A stretch of DNA of 64,000 nucleotides from Desulfitibacter alkalitolerans DSM 16504 (GCF_000620305.1 NZ_KK211105.1:125637-189636); one strand, 5' to 3'; shown: positions 44,634 through 54,762, numbered from the stretch's first letter. Numbers and translations: made by a program. The notes: generated by a model from the sequence alone, not told the origin.

Positions 44634-45929
44634 ATGGACACAATTAAAGTTGGTTTATTAGGTCTAGGAACAGTAGGTACTGGTGTGGCAAAGGTTTTAA
44701 AAAATAATCAGGATAGTATTACCAAAAAGGTTGGCAAACCTGTAGAGCTGGCAAAGGTTCTGGTGAACAACACTAAAAAACAGCGATCTATAACATTGCC
44801 AGATGGAGTTATAACTGATAAGCCTGAGGATGTACTAGACAATCCTGAGATTAGTATTATAGTGGAGGTCATGGGTGGTATTGAGCCTGCCAAGGATTAT
44901 ATCATTAGAGCTTTAGATAATGACAAGCATGTTGTCACCGCTAACAAGGATTTGATTGCCATTCATGGAAAGGAATTATTTGAAGCGGCTCAAAACAAGA
45001 ATAGTGATCTTTTCTTTGAAGCAAGTGTAGCTGGCGGCATCCCAATTATTAGACCTTTAAAAGAATGTTTAGCAGGAAATAGATTAGAGCAGGTTATGGG
45101 AATTATTAATGGGACCACCAACTATATATTAACTAAAATGACCCAGGAGGGCTCTGATTTTAGTGAGGTTCTTAAGGAGGCCCAGGATTTAGGGTATGCA
45201 GAAGCAGATCCAACAGCTGATATAGAAGGCTATGATGCAGCAAGAAAGATAGCCATTCTAGCTTCTGTAGCTTTTGGCACCAGGGTAACCTTTTCAGATG
45301 TTTATGTAGAAGGTATAACTAAAATAACAGCTGAAGACATTCAATATGCCAGGGATTTAGGCTATGTTATTAAACTATTAGGTATTGCCAACAGCATTAA
45401 TGGTCACGTTGAAGTTAGAGTTCATCCGGCATTCATACCAAAGCATCATCCCCTGGCCGCTGTAAATGATGTTTTCAATGCCATTTTCATAAAAGGTGAT
45501 GCCATTGGTGAAGCCATGTTTTTTGGCAGGGGTGCAGGTGAGATGCCCACAGCAAGTGCTGTGGTAGGAGACATAGTGGCCGCCGCTAGAGACATTGTAT
45601 ATGGTGTTACCGGAAGAATTTCCTGTACATGTTTTGAAGAAAAGCCTATAATTAAGATTGGTGAAATACAAAGTGAATACTATTTAAGACTTAAGGTTGC
45701 TGACAAACCTGGAGTACTTGCCAGCATTGCAGGCGTTTTTGGCAATCATGATGTCAGTATAGCTTCAGTTGTACAAAAGAGCACTGGTAAAAATGGCAAG
45801 GCTGAAATAGTATTGATTACCCATAAGGTAAATGAGAATAGTATTAGAGATGCTTTACAAATTATTGGTGGTATGTCTATAGTAGACACCATTTCAAATG
45901 TTATTCGTGTCGAAGGGGGAAACAAGTAA
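44634..45929 (+). CDS. hom: Homoserine dehydrogenase
   Basis: A 431-residue NAD(P)-dependent enzyme that reduces aspartate semialdehyde to homoserine. Rossmann loop GLLGLGTVGTGVAKVL, then GTTNYILTKM and GYAEADPTADIEGYDAARKIAILA, with a C-terminal ACT domain (LKVADKPGVLASIAGVFGNH) that usually gives threonine feedback. thrC begins at the base after its stop. Confidence 0.96.
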   Translation: MDTIKVGLLGLGTVGTGVAKVLKNNQDSITKKVGKPVELAKVLVNNTKKQRSITLPDGVITDKPEDVLDNPEISIIVEVMGGIEPAKDYIIRALDNDKHVVTANKDLIAIHGKELFEAAQNKNSDLFFEASVAGGIPIIRPLKECLAGNRLEQVMGIINGTTNYILTKMTQEGSDFSEVLKEAQDLGYAEADPTADIEGYDAARKIAILASVAFGTRVTFSDVYVEGITKITAEDIQYARDLGYVIKLLGIANSINGHVEVRVHPAFIPKHHPLAAVNDVFNAIFIKGDAIGEAMFFGRGAGEMPTASAVVGDIVAAARDIVYGVTGRISCTCFEEKPIIKIGEIQSEYYLRLKVADKPGVLASIAGVFGNHDVSIASVVQKSTGKNGKAEIVLITHKVNENSIRDALQIIGGMSIVDTISNVIRVEGGNK

Positions 45930-46979
45930 ATGCATTGGCAGGGCTTAATTAAAGAATATGCAGCATATCTACCTGTAACAAGCAATACACCATTTGTTAC
46001 ACTATTAGAGGGAAATACCCCTTTAGTTAAAAGTGAAAACCTATCCAAAGAGCTGGATTTAAACCTGTTTTTCAAATATGAGGGCTTAAATCCTACTGGT
46101 TCCTTTAAAGATAGGGGCATGGTTATGGCAGTAGCCAAGGCAGTTGAGAAAGGATCAAAGGCAATAATGTGTGCCTCTACTGGAAATACATCTGCAGCCG
46201 CTGCGGCTTATGCTGCGCGCTGTGGTTTAAAATGTATTGTTTTAATACCTGATGGGAACATAGCCCTTGGCAAGCTTGCCCAGGCACTGATTTATGGAGC
46301 ACAGGTTCTGGCCATAGAAGGTAATTTTGACGAAGCACTAGAAATAGTTAAAGAGATTACAAATGAATACCCTATAACCCTTGTTAATTCATTAAATCCA
46401 TATAGAATTGAGGGTCAAAAGACTGCAGCCTTTGAAGTTTCCGATGCCCTGGGAAGGGCACCTGACTTTTTGGCAATTCCAGTAGGCAATGCCGGAAATA
46501 TTACAGCATATTGGAAAGGGTTCAAGGAATACTATGATGCGGGGAAAAATGCCAGCTGTCCTAAAATGTTAGGTTTCCAAGCTGCAGGAGCTGCACCAAT
46601 TGTGAAAAATCAAGTAGTTGAAAACCCTGAAACTGTGGCAACTGCCATCAGGATAGGAAATCCGGCAAGCTGGCAGGGAGCAAAAAATGCCATAAACGAA
46701 TCACAAGGACTTATAGATAGTGTAACTGATGACGAAATCCTAGCTGCTTACAAGCTCCTGGCATCAAAAGAGGGTATCTTTGCCGAGCCTGCATCAGCTG
46801 CTTCAATAGCAGGGGTTTTAAAATATAAGAGCAAGGGATTATTTAAAAGTGGTGATACTGTAGTTTGTGTACTAACTGGTCATGGGTTAAAGGATCCACA
46901 AAACGCCATCAAGCAAATTGCCGAGCCTGTTAAAATACCTGCCCAAAAATCAGCTGTTCTTGATATAATAAATAGTTAG
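45930..46979 (+). CDS. thrC: Threonine synthase
   Basis: A 349-residue PLP enzyme that converts phosphohomoserine to threonine. The PLP lysine is in [12 protein letters not shown], with [17 protein letters not shown] and PVGNAGN for phosphate. The start abuts hom with no gap, the hallmark of a tight operon. Confidence 0.95.
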   Translation: MHWQGLIKEYAAYLPVTSNTPFVTLLEGNTPLVKSENLSKELDLNLFFKYEGLNPTGSFKDRGMVMAVAKAVEKGSKAIMCASTGNTSAAAAAYAARCGLKCIVLIPDGNIALGKLAQALIYGAQVLAIEGNFDEALEIVKEITNEYPITLVNSLNPYRIEGQKTAAFEVSDALGRAPDFLAIPVGNAGNITAYWKGFKEYYDAGKNASCPKMLGFQAAGAAPIVKNQVVENPETVATAIRIGNPASWQGAKNAINESQGLIDSVTDDEILAAYKLLASKEGIFAEPASAASIAGVLKYKSKGLFKSGDTVVCVLTGHGLKDPQNAIKQIAEPVKIPAQKSAVLDIINS

Positions 46980-46992
46980 TGGGGGAGATATA

Positions 46993-47916
46993 ATGGTAGT
47001 ACTGAGAGTACCTGCCACTACTGCTAACTTGGGGCCGGGGTTTGATACCCTGGGAATGGCCTTAAATATGTACAATTATATAGCTATGGTGGAGACAGGT
47101 AATGATCTAGTTATAGAGGTCGAGGGAGATGGAGCAGAAAAAGTACCAAGAAACACTTCAAATCTAGTCTATAAGGCTGCATCAAGGGTATTCCAAAGGG
47201 TTAGCCACCAGCCAAAAGGTCTAAGAATAAAAATAGAAAACAATATACCCATGGCTCGAGGTTTAGGAAGCAGTGCTTCAGTAATTGTTGGAGGGATGGT
47301 AGCCGCTAATTATATTACCGGCTCCAGGTTAAGCTATGACCAACTCCTTCATATGGCAACCTGCATGGAAGGTCATCCGGATAATGTAGCTCCAGCATTA
47401 ATTGGAGGAATTGTAATAAGTGCACAATTTGATGAAGAAATTATCTATAGAAGAATCCAGCCGCCTGCTGGTTTAACTACGGTGGTTGCAATACCAGACT
47501 ATGAGTTGTCTACTAGAGAGGCCAGGAACGCTCTACCTGCAAAGGTACCAATGGATGATGCTGTATATAATATGAGTCGTACAAGCCTGTTAGTATGGGC
47601 ATTTATGAATTCAGACATGGAATTGATGGGCAAAGCAATGGAGGACAAACTCCATCAGCCATATAGAATGTCACTAATTCCAGGAATGGATAAGGTTGCC
47701 CAGGCTGCCAGGGAAATGGGTGCCTATTCTGTAGCACTAAGTGGGGCTGGTCCAACAATCATTGCATTTTGTACAAGCAATAAATCAGAAGCTATTGGTA
47801 AAACAATGAAAAGAACTTTTAAAGAGGCAGGAGTACAATGTTCAATCAAGGATTTAACTCCTGAGACAAATGGTGTTAAAATAATAAAAGAGAAAGGGGT
47901 GCAGCTATGGGCATAA
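46993..47916 (+). CDS. thrB: Homoserine kinase
   Basis: A 307-residue GHMP kinase, ATP-dependent. [19 protein letters not shown] opens it, the phosphate loop is [16 protein letters not shown], and [13 protein letters not shown] completes the fold. ATG after GTGGGGGAG. Overlaps lysC by 10 bases. Confidence 0.95.
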   Translation: MVVLRVPATTANLGPGFDTLGMALNMYNYIAMVETGNDLVIEVEGDGAEKVPRNTSNLVYKAASRVFQRVSHQPKGLRIKIENNIPMARGLGSSASVIVGGMVAANYITGSRLSYDQLLHMATCMEGHPDNVAPALIGGIVISAQFDEEIIYRRIQPPAGLTTVVAIPDYELSTREARNALPAKVPMDDAVYNMSRTSLLVWAFMNSDMELMGKAMEDKLHQPYRMSLIPGMDKVAQAAREMGAYSVALSGAGPTIIAFCTSNKSEAIGKTMKRTFKEAGVQCSIKDLTPETNGVKIIKEKGVQLWA

Positions 47917-49145
47917 TAGTTCAAAAGTTTGGCGGAAGCTCAGTAGCTGACGCTGAAAGAATTAAAAGGGTAGCAAAAAGGGTTGTTGAGACTAAAAAAC
48001 TTGGTCATAAAGTTGTTGCTGTAGTATCAGCCATGGGTGACAATACTGACCATCTAATATCACTAGCCAGACAAGTTTCAGATGCTCCATCAGAGAGAGA
48101 AATGGATATGCTGTTGGCTACTGGGGAGCAGGTATCCATAGCACTTTTAGCCATGGCTATTCAATCAATGGGTGAGGCGGTTATTTCTCTAACTGGACCA
48201 CAGGCAGGCATAAAGACCAACAATACCCACAGCAAAGCAAAAATACTTGACATTAGCTCTGAAAGACTTCACCAGGAGCTTGATCAGGGCAAAATTGTTA
48301 TAGTGGCAGGTTTTCAGGGAGCCACCATCAATGATGAGATTACTACTCTAGGCAGAGGTGGGTCTGACACAACTGCGGCTGCCATTGCTGCAGCCCTAAA
48401 AGCAGATGTTTGTGAAATTTTTACTGATGTTGATGGAGTATATGCTACTGATCCTAGAGTTGTCCCAAACATTAAAAAGTTAGATACTGTGTCCTTTGAT
48501 GAGATGCTGGAGCTTGCCAGCCTTGGAGCAAAGGTTCTGCAGCCAAGAGCAGTAGAATTTGCAAAATTATATAATGTCAAACTTCACGTCAGGTCAAGCT
48601 TTAATTATAATCAAGGAACCATTGTACAGGAGGTAAACCATATGGAAAAGGAAATTGTAGTAAGTGGTGTAGCCCATGACTTTAATGCCGTTAAAATGGC
48701 AGTATTTGGTGTCCCTGATAAGCCTGGAATGGCATGCAAAATATTTAAAACCCTTGCCGAGCATGCTATTAATGTGGACATGATAGTGCAAAGTGCCAAG
48801 GTAAACGGAGTAAATGATATTGCATTTACCATTGAAAAGCAAGACATGGAAAAAGCAAAAACCCTGCTAGAGAAAATCTCCAGGGAAATCAACGCCAGGG
48901 GAATAAGCTGTACAGATAATATTGCCAAGGTTAGTATAGTAGGTGCTGGAATGATAACCAACCCAGGTGTGGCTGCTGACATGTTTGAAGCCCTGGCAGA
49001 GGCAAATATAAACTTGGAAATGATAAGCACCTCAGAAATTAAAGTTTCCGTAATAATAGAAGCTAATGACTGCATCAAGGCTGTTAAAAAACTAGTAGAA
49101 AAGTTTAACCTGCAGGATAGTGATGTAGCTACAGTAGCTGGTTAG
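47907..49145 (+). CDS. lysC: Aspartate kinase
   Basis: A 412-residue monofunctional aspartokinase with the catalytic [11 protein letters not shown] lysine loop and [29 protein letters not shown], then two C-terminal ACT domains ([27 protein letters not shown] and [20 protein letters not shown]) for lysine/threonine feedback. It closes the threonine operon. Only 41 bases separate it from the inverted repeat of the next insertion sequence, and I see no terminator before that. Confidence 0.95.
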   Translation: MGIIVQKFGGSSVADAERIKRVAKRVVETKKLGHKVVAVVSAMGDNTDHLISLARQVSDAPSEREMDMLLATGEQVSIALLAMAIQSMGEAVISLTGPQAGIKTNNTHSKAKILDISSERLHQELDQGKIVIVAGFQGATINDEITTLGRGGSDTTAAAIAAALKADVCEIFTDVDGVYATDPRVVPNIKKLDTVSFDEMLELASLGAKVLQPRAVEFAKLYNVKLHVRSSFNYNQGTIVQEVNHMEKEIVVSGVAHDFNAVKMAVFGVPDKPGMACKIFKTLAEHAINVDMIVQSAKVNGVNDIAFTIEKQDMEKAKTLLEKISREINARGISCTDNIAKVSIVGAGMITNPGVAADMFEALAEANINLEMISTSEIKVSVIIEANDCIKAVKKLVEKFNLQDSDVATVAG

Positions 49146-49292
49146 AGTCTGGTTATTATCACAGCCGGGGTATTACGGTCGGCTACAGAACTGACGCATG
49201 AATAAAGAAAAGCTTGTCTCTTACAGGATTTAATGGTGAAGCGAAAAAATTTTTTCGCAAAAGGGGCTGGACAGAAAAAATCACTTATGAGA

Positions 49293-49300
49293 TAATAGTG
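49293..49300. repeat. Left copy of ISL3 target duplication
   Basis: TAATAGTG here matches CAATAGTG at 51465-51472 in seven of eight bases. Confidence 0.7.
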
Positions 49301-49335
49301 GGCTCTTGCTCATAATCGTGGGAAAAAGCTGGACA

Positions 49336-49363
49336 TTGACCCTGCTCTATGTTATGATATAAT
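49336..49363 (+). promoter_or_regulatory. Sigma-A-type promoter of the ISL3 transposase
   Basis: TTGACC (49336-49341), 16-base spacer, TATAAT (49358-49363), inside the element just before the gene. Confidence 0.6.
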
Positions 49364-49390
49364 TAAATTTTGTGAGCGGGAGAGATGATT

Positions 49391-51419
49391 ATGTCAGGTA
49401 AATTGAGTTGGAAAGACGTCCTCATAAATCAGTTAATAAAGGGCGGTTTCAGCAAAGAGGAATCACACTCGGTCTATCTGGTTGAAATGGAAGCAAGAAA
49501 GTTTTTTGATTTCGATGGAATAGTGCCAAGCAGTCTGATACTGCAGAACATTGAGCAGGACAAGAAAGAAATACAGTACTTCTGGGAATCGGATTCTGTG
49601 GAAGCACTATGCCCATTTTGCGGAGCGCTGAGCACAAGGCCGAGCAGCGACTACTACACCAAGCTAATACAAGATATACCATACAACAACAAGGCTGTGT
49701 ATCACGTCATACGCTTCAACAGATACTTCTGCGAGAATTCAGAGTGTAAATACGAGGAATTCATTGAGCGATTCAGTCATTTTTCCGAAGAGAAAGCAAG
49801 GAAAACGGTTCGTTTCAAAAAATACTGTATAGAACGTTCACTTGGATGTGGATGCAACCATGCGGAATACGAGCTAAGGATGGAAGGCGCTGTGATAAGT
49901 AATGATACACTTGGGAGGTATTTAAAATCCGAAGCCGCGGCAAAAATTGAAGACAACATAACGCGGGATGATGTGAAAGTGTTGGCTGTAGACGACATTA
50001 ACCTGCGCAAGGGAGACAAAAAGTCGGGTTGTACCGTACTGCTGGACGAAGAGACGCATAAGGTTTTAATCATCATAAAAGGCACGACAAAAGAAATGAC
50101 CAGGCGTGCATTGGAGATGTTCCCCTCAGCACAGTTTTTTAGCAGAGACAGGGCAACTGCATATTCTTCAGCAGGTGCTGAGTGTGGGAAGATACAAATC
50201 GCGGATCGGTTCCACCTAATCAAGAATGCACAGGAAGCGATCAAAAACGCGCTGATGGCATCTATTCCGGCGACAATATTCATACGTGACGGGGATGGTT
50301 GGGTACAGACAACACCGGAGGATTCCGTCAATTCCACGTCATATTTTTACGTTCCGGATGAGAGGGCTGAGGAATATATAAAGCTTGCGGGGCTGACACC
50401 TGCCAAGGCCAGAAAATACAGAAACACCTTAAAACTATTGGAACTGGCGGACAAAGGCCTGAAAACAGCCGACATAGCAAAGGAAATGGATGTGCCGTAT
50501 AAGGACGTGCAGGCTCTCCGCAGGAGTGCCGCCAGCACACTTCGCTATGTTGAAGACAGGATCAAAAAAAATATTGATGCTCAGAACAATGCCATAGAAA
50601 ACCGCGAAGAAAGACAAGGTAGTCATACACCAAAGACAGTGGGAGGTCCGAATGTGCGACCGGCAAGTGAAACCATAGTCGAACCGTATAGAGAAACGGT
50701 TATGGCCATGGTGAAGTCAGGCGGAAATCACAGAACGATATACCCGGTTATTCAGGAGATGGGCTATACCGGCAGCAGTAATGCCATTTATCAATATATT
50801 TTGAAACTGCGCAAGGAAGTTCCGGATCAACTCAATCGCAAACTGACCGAGATGCCTCCTGAAATGACACTGGAAAGCTATCCCAGAGACAAAATATATT
50901 CAGCGATTTTGAAAGAAGCATCAAATAGTCGACCAGGAAATGCAGAGAACAGCGAGCAGGACACAAAATCTGAAGCAACAAAGAAAACCCCTAAGGCTAA
51001 CAACTCGCCTTTCAGCACAAAAGTGACCGAACTGATTTTGGGGCCTGAAAAGGAAATACCTGAGGAAAAGGAAAAACCTAAAAAAAAACCAACTCTTCCA
51101 TAAAGCAATAGAGATGTACCCGATAATCCTGATTCTCATCCAATTCCTTAAAGACGTGTATAACGTATTCGACTCCCGTGATATCGGTGCGCTTGATATG
51201 CTGATTCATACATACAGTGAAAGCGATGTCGACGCTTTGGCGCAATATGTGAAGGGACTGTCCGATGATTATGAAGCTGTAAAAAACAGCTTAATTTATG
51301 GCGAGATAAGCAATGGCCCCATGGAAGGAGTCAACAGCAGGATCAAAGCAATCCACCGAAGAAGTTCGGGCAGAGCAGGCATTTTCTTGCTCAATGCGTA
51401 CATGGTTTTGCCAGGCTAA
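49391..51419 (+). CDS. ISL3-family transposase, split by a frameshift
   Basis: The first part (to the stop at 51103) holds a zinc motif (CPFCG, then CENSECKYEEF), the first Asp in VLAVDDINLRKGD and the second in FFSRDRATAYSSA. The last part, in another frame from about 51090, continues LFHKAIEMYPIILIL and carries the catalytic Glu in GPMEGVNSRIKAIHRR. Both parts together are a full ISL3 transposase. The join lies at a run of nine A (51080-51088); shifting one base there restores the frame. Programmed slippage or an inactivating mutation are both possible. ATG 49391 is better placed after GGGAGA than 49385. Confidence 0.85.
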
Positions 51420-51464
51420 AATACACAGAAATTGCAATATTACCCACGCTTATGAGCAAGAGCC

Positions 51465-51472
51465 CAATAGTG
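51465..51472. repeat. Right copy of ISL3 target duplication
   Basis: CAATAGTG, matching TAATAGTG at 49293-49300 in seven of eight bases. Confidence 0.7.
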
Positions 51473-51501
51473 TGGGAAGATGTAGAAGGGAGGCTCACAC
51501 T

Positions 51502-52404
51502 ATGTCTGAGAAAACAAACAATGGCACTACACTTTTATTCGGACGGGAATTTACAACACTGGATCTCTGGATAGTGACAGAAACAGTACATAGGTTCCCC
51601 AATCTCAGTCAAACAGAGTTGGCAAACACTATCTGCGAGAATCTCCAATGGGTGGCACCAAATGGCCGCAACAAGGTTGAATCCTGCATTCAGCTCTTAG
51701 AGAAGCTGAATTTGGAGGGAAAGATAAAACTACCGGAAAAGCAGAAACCAGGGAATAAAACATCCCGGCGGGTTGTTCCCACAGCAAAAACGGATGCCCC
51801 TGTTGACATCATGTGCAGCCTGGCCGATGTAGGTGTCGAATTAAAGCCTGTCTTGAGCAAATCAGAGGTAAACCTTTGGAACCAATATGTTGAGCGCTAT
51901 CACATCCTCGGCTACAGACAGCCTTTTGGCGCGCACCAGCGGTACTTCATACTTTCCCGTGATGAAAGATACCTGGGCTGCATCCTGTTTTCTGCCGCCG
52001 CTTGGGCACTAGAGGCTCGGGACAAGTGGATTGGATGGACACAAACCGACCGCAGCAAGAGATTGAACCTGGTTGTCAACAACACCCGTTTTCTCATCTT
52101 TCCGTGGGTCCATGTAAAGAATTTGGCCAGTAAATCGTTATCTTTAGCTGTAAGTCGTATCAGTTATGACTGGCAAAGCCGTTATGGTTACAGTCCGGTG
52201 TTGCTGGAAACCTTTGTCGACCCGGAGGAATACCGAGGCACTTGTTACAAGGCAGCGAACTGGATACTGTTAGGAGAGACAGCGGGTAGGGGCCGGATGG
52301 ATAGGCGCAAACAATATCTGTCTACCCCCAAACATATCTACGTGTATCCCCTGCATCGTGATTTCCGGGCAATCCTGGGCGGAGAAAGCGGGGATGCGCA
52401 ATGA
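51502..52404 (+). CDS. DUF4338 (DruA-family) protein encoded in an insertion sequence
   Basis: A 300-residue protein with an N-terminal winged-helix-like region (LSQTELANTICENLQW) and the DUF4338 core: WNQYVERYHILGYRQPFGAHQRYFILS, ILFSAAAWALEARDKWIGW, NLVVNNTRFLIFPWVHVKNLASKSL and a C-terminal YRGTCYKAANWILLGETAGRGRMDRR block. DruA was named from the Druantia defence system, but many members lie beside transposases, as here. Its start overlaps an in-frame run reading back into the ISL3 element; ATG 51502 follows AGGGAGG. It overlaps the next gene by four bases (ATGA). Confidence 0.85.
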   Translation: MSEKTNNGTTLLFGREFTTLDLWIVTETVHRFPNLSQTELANTICENLQWVAPNGRNKVESCIQLLEKLNLEGKIKLPEKQKPGNKTSRRVVPTAKTDAPVDIMCSLADVGVELKPVLSKSEVNLWNQYVERYHILGYRQPFGAHQRYFILSRDERYLGCILFSAAAWALEARDKWIGWTQTDRSKRLNLVVNNTRFLIFPWVHVKNLASKSLSLAVSRISYDWQSRYGYSPVLLETFVDPEEYRGTCYKAANWILLGETAGRGRMDRRKQYLSTPKHIYVYPLHRDFRAILGGESGDAQ

Positions 52405-53948
52405 ATGAAGCGGGCTTTAAACGCCATGAGCGCAGAAGAAAACAGCGGGAGCTTAAGGAACAGCAAAAAAAACAGGGGAAAAAATATCCTCCTACCTATT
52501 CACTGCCAAACCGGAAGTGTACTCAGAAAACAACGGAGGAAGAGCACGAGGCAACCCAATCCGTCACAGAAGAAAAACTCAGAGTAATGTATCAATTGTT
52601 ACCGGGATTGTTAAATAAGCTGGAAAAGATTCCTGACCCCCGGAACCCAAAGAAGATCAAACACCAAATGACGGTAATGATGCTCTACGGTATCCTGATG
52701 TTTATGTTTAACCTTACATCGCGGCGGCAAGCAAACGAAGAACTGACGGGACCACAGTTGCTGGAAAATCTGTGTGCCCTTTTTCCGGAACTGGTGGATA
52801 TGCCGCACCAGGATACTCTGTGCCGCTTGTTGACAGAGATAGACGTGGAACAGATTGAAAGCCGATACATAGATTTAGTGAGGAACTTAATCCGCAAAAA
52901 GAAGTTTCAGCATCTTCTGTACAAAAAAAGATATCTTGTGGCAATCGACGGGACGCAGAAATACGTTATGAAGGAATCTTGGGATAAACGCTATCTTCGA
53001 CGCAGAGTTCAGGGTAAGGACGGGGAATGTGAGTATTATGCCTATGTCTTAGAAGCTGTCCTGGTGTTTAGCAATGGCATGGTGTTGCCGTTGATGAGTG
53101 AGTTTCTGGAGAACAGTGTGGAGCTGGAAGTGGTTGAAAACTACGAAAAATGGAAGCAGGACTGTGAATTGAAGGCATTCCACCGCTTAATCAAGCGCTT
53201 GAAGTATGAATTTCCAAAGCTGCATCTTACACTGCTTCTGGACGGATTGTATGCCAATGGGCCGGTTATGGCAGCTTGCTACAAAAACAAATGGGATTTC
53301 ATGATTGTACTGAAAGATAAATCGTTGCCCTCGGTATGGAAGGAAGCAGAAGGTCTGATGCGCCTGGATACCGAAGAGGAATACTGTCTGAAACGGGAGT
53401 GGCAGGGACGCTGCCAACAGTTCCGGTGGGCCAATGGGATCGAATATGAATATGGTGCTAACCAGTGCAAATCTCTGACAATTCATGTGGTAGTGTGTGA
53501 GGAAAGCTGGGAAGATTTCAAAACGGGATGTGTTGTAATAAAAACTGCTCGTCACGCCTGGATTTCCAGCACACCGATTGACCGGAAGAATGTTCATGAA
53601 CGCTGTAATTTAACTGCCCGTAAACGCTGGCTGCAGGAAAACAACATCTTGAAGGAAAAGCACCAGGGCTACCGTTATGAGCACATCTTCTCCCACAACT
53701 GGAATGCGATGAAGGGATACCATTATCTAATGCATATCGCCCGAATGCTTAATGAAATGGCTCTTCACTCGGTTTCCCTGGCGGAGCATGTCAAAGACAT
53801 CGGGACTCAATCATTCATAAAAAAACTCTACATAGCTATGGTCTACAAAAAGTTGGACACAGAGCGGCTTCACCGCTTGACTGAATCCCCCGGTCAATTA
53901 CGACTGGTGCAAGAAGAAAACTGGAAAACAGGCCGATTTGCGGCATAA
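52401..53948 (+). CDS. DDE transposase partner of the DUF4338 gene
   Basis: A 515-residue protein. A basic, Lys/Gln-rich start (1-45) precedes a DDE_Tnp_1-associated-like region (IPDPRNPKKIKHQMTVMMLY). The catalytic core shows Asp in LVAIDGTQKYV (about 183), Asp in LTLLLDGLYANGP (about 278) and a late Glu in YRYEHIFSHNWNAMKGYHYLMH (about 430). The IS4-like superfamily fits; the exact IS family is uncertain. Intact gene, coupled to the DUF4338 gene. Confidence 0.82.
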   Translation: MNEAGFKRHERRRKQRELKEQQKKQGKKYPPTYSLPNRKCTQKTTEEEHEATQSVTEEKLRVMYQLLPGLLNKLEKIPDPRNPKKIKHQMTVMMLYGILMFMFNLTSRRQANEELTGPQLLENLCALFPELVDMPHQDTLCRLLTEIDVEQIESRYIDLVRNLIRKKKFQHLLYKKRYLVAIDGTQKYVMKESWDKRYLRRRVQGKDGECEYYAYVLEAVLVFSNGMVLPLMSEFLENSVELEVVENYEKWKQDCELKAFHRLIKRLKYEFPKLHLTLLLDGLYANGPVMAACYKNKWDFMIVLKDKSLPSVWKEAEGLMRLDTEEEYCLKREWQGRCQQFRWANGIEYEYGANQCKSLTIHVVVCEESWEDFKTGCVVIKTARHAWISSTPIDRKNVHERCNLTARKRWLQENNILKEKHQGYRYEHIFSHNWNAMKGYHYLMHIARMLNEMALHSVSLAEHVKDIGTQSFIKKLYIAMVYKKLDTERLHRLTESPGQLRLVQEENWKTGRFAA

Positions 53949-54155
53949 CACACGTTTGGAACAGTATAATTAAGCTTACCACAGTACCCGTCTGCCCGTT
54001 TAGAGGCTTGTTGATGTTAAAGGTATAAAAAGTGTTTCAATGTAAAAGGGTTTAGTACCGTTGAATTGGAGTATCTGATAAAATTGTTATATCTTTCGGC
54101 TAGCGGGGTTTTTAAAACAATTTCATGCGTCAGCTCTGGGTCGGCTAATATCCAC
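53949..54155. other. Right end of the DUF4338 insertion sequence
   Basis: Gene-free: the non-coding tail of the IS with its right inverted repeat at 54122-54137. Nothing else is seen. Confidence 0.5.
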
Positions 54156-54184
54156 TTGACTTTCTCGCTTTGAGATTGTAGAAT
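54156..54184 (+). promoter_or_regulatory. Promoter of tRNA-Pro
   Basis: TTGACT (54156-54161), 17-base spacer, TAGAAT (54179-54184), starting transcription about 10 bases before the tRNA. It begins only 19 bases after the IS end. Confidence 0.75.
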
Positions 54185-54200
54185 ATAGTTTGTACTGTGT

Positions 54201-54277
54201 CGGGGCGTGGCTCAGCTTGGTAGAGCGCTACCTTGGGGTGGTAGAGGTCGTCGGTTCAAATCCGGTCGCTCCGACCA
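54201..54277 (+). tRNA. tRNA-Pro (GGG anticodon)
   Basis: Acceptor arm CGGGGCG pairs with CGCTCCG; the D arm is GCTCAGCTTGGTAGAGC; the anticodon stem CTACC/GGTAG encloses the loop TTGGGGT with anticodon GGG; the T loop is TTCAAAT; CCA is encoded. The gene is intact at its left end, and the last 42 bases before the CCA are repeated at 60798-60839. Confidence 0.95.
54233..54274 (+). repeat. Attachment-site repeat, left copy (tRNA-Pro 3' half)
   Basis: 42 bases from TTGGGGTGGTAG through CGCTCCGA, identical to 60798-60839. Duplication of a tRNA 3' end is the classic footprint of site-specific integration. Confidence 0.88.
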
Positions 54278-54355
54278 TTTATATCAATATCTAAGCAACA
54301 TTACTACTCTCAAAAAGGGTAGTGGTTGTATAAAGACACTTTTTAGAAAAGATTG

Positions 54356-54401
54356 ACCACTTTACTATTTGGTTTAAATACCGAAAGGAAGTGGTTTTTT
54401 T
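54356..54401 (+). terminator. Long hairpin terminator after tRNA-Pro
   Basis: ACCACTT at 54356-54362 pairs with AAGTGGT at 54389-54395, with an inner TATTTGGT/ATACCGAAA stem; T7 follows. Confidence 0.75.
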
Positions 54402-54439
54402 GTTGTTAAAATTTGCAATTCAAGACTTTATTAAAGAGT

Positions 54440-54504
54440 TATACCAACAATGTCTATAGATCAATGTACAGTATCCCAGTTGGTATAAAGAATACTGGTT
54501 CTTT
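54440..54504. other. Overlapping inverted repeats in the mcrB upstream gap
   Basis: TATACCAAC (54440-54448) pairs with GTTGGTATA (54479-54487). An alternative stem CAGTAT/ATACTG (54469-54474 with 54492-54497) is followed by TTCTTTTT, as in a terminator. The two structures exclude each other, which could be regulatory or accidental. No gene is seen between 54278 and 54954. Confidence 0.4.
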
Positions 54505-54606
54505 TTCATTTGGATAATTTCCAGAAGAAGTTTTTGGATGACAATATAACATATTGAAAATTTATTGCAACGGTATAGATATGATTTTTTAAAATAAGTT
54601 AAACCC

Positions 54607-54762
54607 AAACTGATATTCCCTGACAGAATCCGTCAGGGTAGCTTTTATAATAGAAGTATAGGTTAAAAAGCAGTTGGAACTCATCATGTAGAATAAACAA
54701 GTTTTTTGTCGATTGTTTGCATGTAAAAACAGGCAGGAAATGACCTGGAAAAATTGAAAGAT
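54607..54762 (+). promoter_or_regulatory. Repeated ~155-bp promoter element, copy 1 (before mcrB)
   Basis: Shares with 62244-62398 the blocks AACTGATATTCCCTGACAGA, TATAAT, ATGTAGAATAA, CAGGCAGGAAATGAC and ATTGAAAGATT, in the same order and at about the same spacing. The 21-base palindrome CCCTGAC-N7-GTCAGGG (54617-54637) ends seven bases before TATAAT (54645-54650). mcrB starts about 320 bases after the -10 box. Confidence 0.75.

Larger units (their letters stand above)
49300..51465 (+). mobile_element. ISL3-family insertion sequence
   Basis: Inverted repeats of 23 bases with one mismatch, 49300-49322 and 51443-51465, beginning GGGCTCTTGCTCATAA. Flanking AATAGTG copies fit the 8-base duplication of ISL3 elements. 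Length 2166 bp. One transposase gene, in two frames. The base composition looks more G+C-rich than the core genes. It lies within the 5' part of another IS. Confidence 0.88.
49187..54137 (+). mobile_element. Insertion sequence carrying DUF4338 and DDE transposase genes, split by an ISL3 element
   Basis: A 16-base inverted repeat with one mismatch bounds the unit: AGAACTGACGCATGAA at 49187-49202 and TTCATGCGTCAGCTCT at 54122-54137. Removing the ISL3 element at 49300-51465 joins the left part to the DUF4338 gene, so this element held the site into which ISL3 jumped. No target duplication at its own outer ends could be confirmed. Part of the left non-coding region contains the palindrome GCGAAAAAATTTTTTCGC (49241-49258). 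Confidence 0.65.

Noticed and set aside
51313..51501. Longer start for the DUF4338 protein reading back into ISL3
   Set aside because: That part overlaps the transposase in another frame and crosses the ISL3 end. ATG 51502 has a strong ribosome site and gives the normal family N-terminus.
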